A program made the position numbers and the translations under genes. From an uncultured Collinsella sp. (GTDB lineage: Bacteria; Actinomycetota; Coriobacteriia; Coriobacteriales; Coriobacteriaceae): 64,000 nt of DNA. The notes beneath the pieces were generated by a model. That model ran no database searches. It had not been told where the DNA came from and worked only from the letters and a program-made list of their open reading frames with translations. Positions 63,481 through 64,000 of the stretch are shown in pieces; positions within the stretch are counted from its first letter, which is position 1, and each line of letters begins with the position of its first letter. The stretch is taken from positions 1-64,000 of the forward strand of contig UQHT01000001.1 of NCBI GenBank assembly GCA_900540875.1. The letters run 5' to 3'.

Positions 63481-63545
63481 AAACCATCACAACATTCGAC
63501 GTTTTTTGCCAAAATCGGGAAAAGCATCGAATGTTGCGATGGTTT
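63481..63545. repeat. Long palindrome upstream of the MATE gene
   Basis: AAACCATCACAACATTCGA (63481-63499) and TCGAATGTTGCGATGGTTT (63527-63545) pair with one mismatch around a 27-nt AT-rich loop. It lies in the 316-bp gap between the divergent MATE gene and the gene at the right edge; the remainder of the gap shows no clear feature. Confidence 0.75.
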
Positions 63546-63646
63546 TCCTACCACTCGATCGGGTGGAATCGCTTTCTTGCGCACGAAGGTGTGCGGACCC
63601 GTGGGCAGGGGAATAAGGTTGGTTATCCGACTCCATTGGAGGGCTC

Positions 63647-64000
63647 ATGGACCTGCCGATCGTCCTGTCCCATAAGACTGCCTGGCTGTACCACAACGTG
63701 GCGCGCCCGTCCGAGCCGCTCTCGCGAGCAAGCAGCCTATACGATGAGGACTCGCCTGCTAACGAGGCGGAGCCGACTGCGGGCCTGTCCAAATTGGGAC
63801 TCGATGTCAAGGGGCTGAGGGCTTCAACGGCAGTTGGGATCGTTACCGACTATCTGGTTTCGCTTGGTATTCCACGAGAAGAGCTCAATCATATCGACAC
63901 GCTCGTCAACTTTGATTTTGAGCGTTCGACGCCGGCTGGATTTAGGTGCCACGTGTTTGGGGCGCCGGTACCTCCAGGCCATCTTATCGAGGTGGCAGAG
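63647..64000 (+). CDS. Hypothetical protein, truncated by the window end
   Basis: The first 118 residues of a protein running past the window. It starts with ATG after GGAGGGCTC and reads MDLPIVLSHKTAWLYHNVAR, followed by an acidic linker and KGLRASTAVGIVTDYLVSLGIPREELNHIDTLVNFDFERSTPAGFRCHVFG. The opening 'LSHKTAWLYH' resembles proteins with an N-terminal SH-T-A helix seen in AbiEi-like and endonuclease-like families of gut Actinobacteria, but the part visible does not allow assignment. No signal peptide or membrane helix is seen. Confidence 0.6.
   Translation, partial: MDLPIVLSHKTAWLYHNVARPSEPLSRASSLYDEDSPANEAEPTAGLSKLGLDVKGLRASTAVGIVTDYLVSLGIPREELNHIDTLVNFDFERSTPAGFRCHVFGAPVPPGHLIEVAE

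Overview
The window looks like a chromosomal segment of a Coriobacteriia species, most likely a Collinsella-type gut anaerobe. That is an inference from the high GC content, an actinobacterial-type gene set (an orphan GlnR-like regulator beside a glutamine synthetase homologue, VanS-like and PhoR-like kinases, a DtxR/IdeR-like box at feoB) and anaerobic gut functions (Lar lactate racemase genes, Feo ferrous iron uptake, an old-yellow-enzyme type Fe-S flavoenzyme). I ran no database search. There is no prophage, intact insertion sequence, CRISPR array or rRNA operon.

Layout. 1-342: duplicated non-coding repeat. 0.3-4.2 kb: a TPR-containing hypothetical protein and an AAA+ ATPase preceded by two families of short repeats. 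4.26 kb: tRNA-Ser(GCU). 4.5-11.2 kb: D,D-carboxypeptidase, VanRS-like two-component system, PstB and PhoB/PhoR. 11.4-14 kb: polysaccharide chain-length regulator, tyrosine kinase and PHP-type phosphatase, then a GNAT enzyme. 14.2-25 kb: HtpG, a tandem pair of YhgE/Pip membrane proteins, a DMT permease, an M20 amidohydrolase and a deleted MFS gene. 25-29.5 kb: HisS and PEP carboxylase. 30-35.5 kb: the lar locus (larA and a LarD-like channel on +; larB, larC and a TetR regulator on -) and SerB. 35.8-42 kb: AspS, an HPr-like protein, and FeoA-FeoA-FeoB plus a Cys-rich partner. 42-50.2 kb: kdpDE diverging from kdpFABC. 50.5-54.5 kb: a BaiCD/NADH:flavin oxidoreductase-like enzyme followed by GntR and LacI regulators. 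54.5-55.4 kb: a HEPN-MNT toxin-antitoxin pair whose antitoxin carries a RelB/DinJ-like DNA-binding domain. 55.5-59.2 kb: glutamine synthetase homologue, GlnR-like regulator, HtrA protease. 59.5-64 kb: LigA, a coupled small ORF, a MATE exporter and a truncated gene at the window edge.

Most striking observations. (1) The intergenic regions hold several families of long palindromic or structured elements whose stems differ in sequence while their loops are conserved. One family at 29522-29648 and 32239-32365 shares 12+12-nt internal loops and a TTC-capped hairpin; another, about 140 bp, occurs at 16224-16361 (+) and 21674-21806 (-). This is the pattern expected of an undescribed structured RNA or RAYT/REP-like repeat family. 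(2) The RelB/DinJ-MNT fusion with an overlapping HEPN gene. (3) The glutamine synthetase homologue has lost three canonical metal/substrate residues and sits beside a regulator with a degenerate receiver domain. (4) Regular TGYTAAA repeats with 9/10-bp spacing lie in front of an Orc1/Cdc6-like AAA+ ATPase. (5) The HPr-like protein has Asp exactly at position 46.
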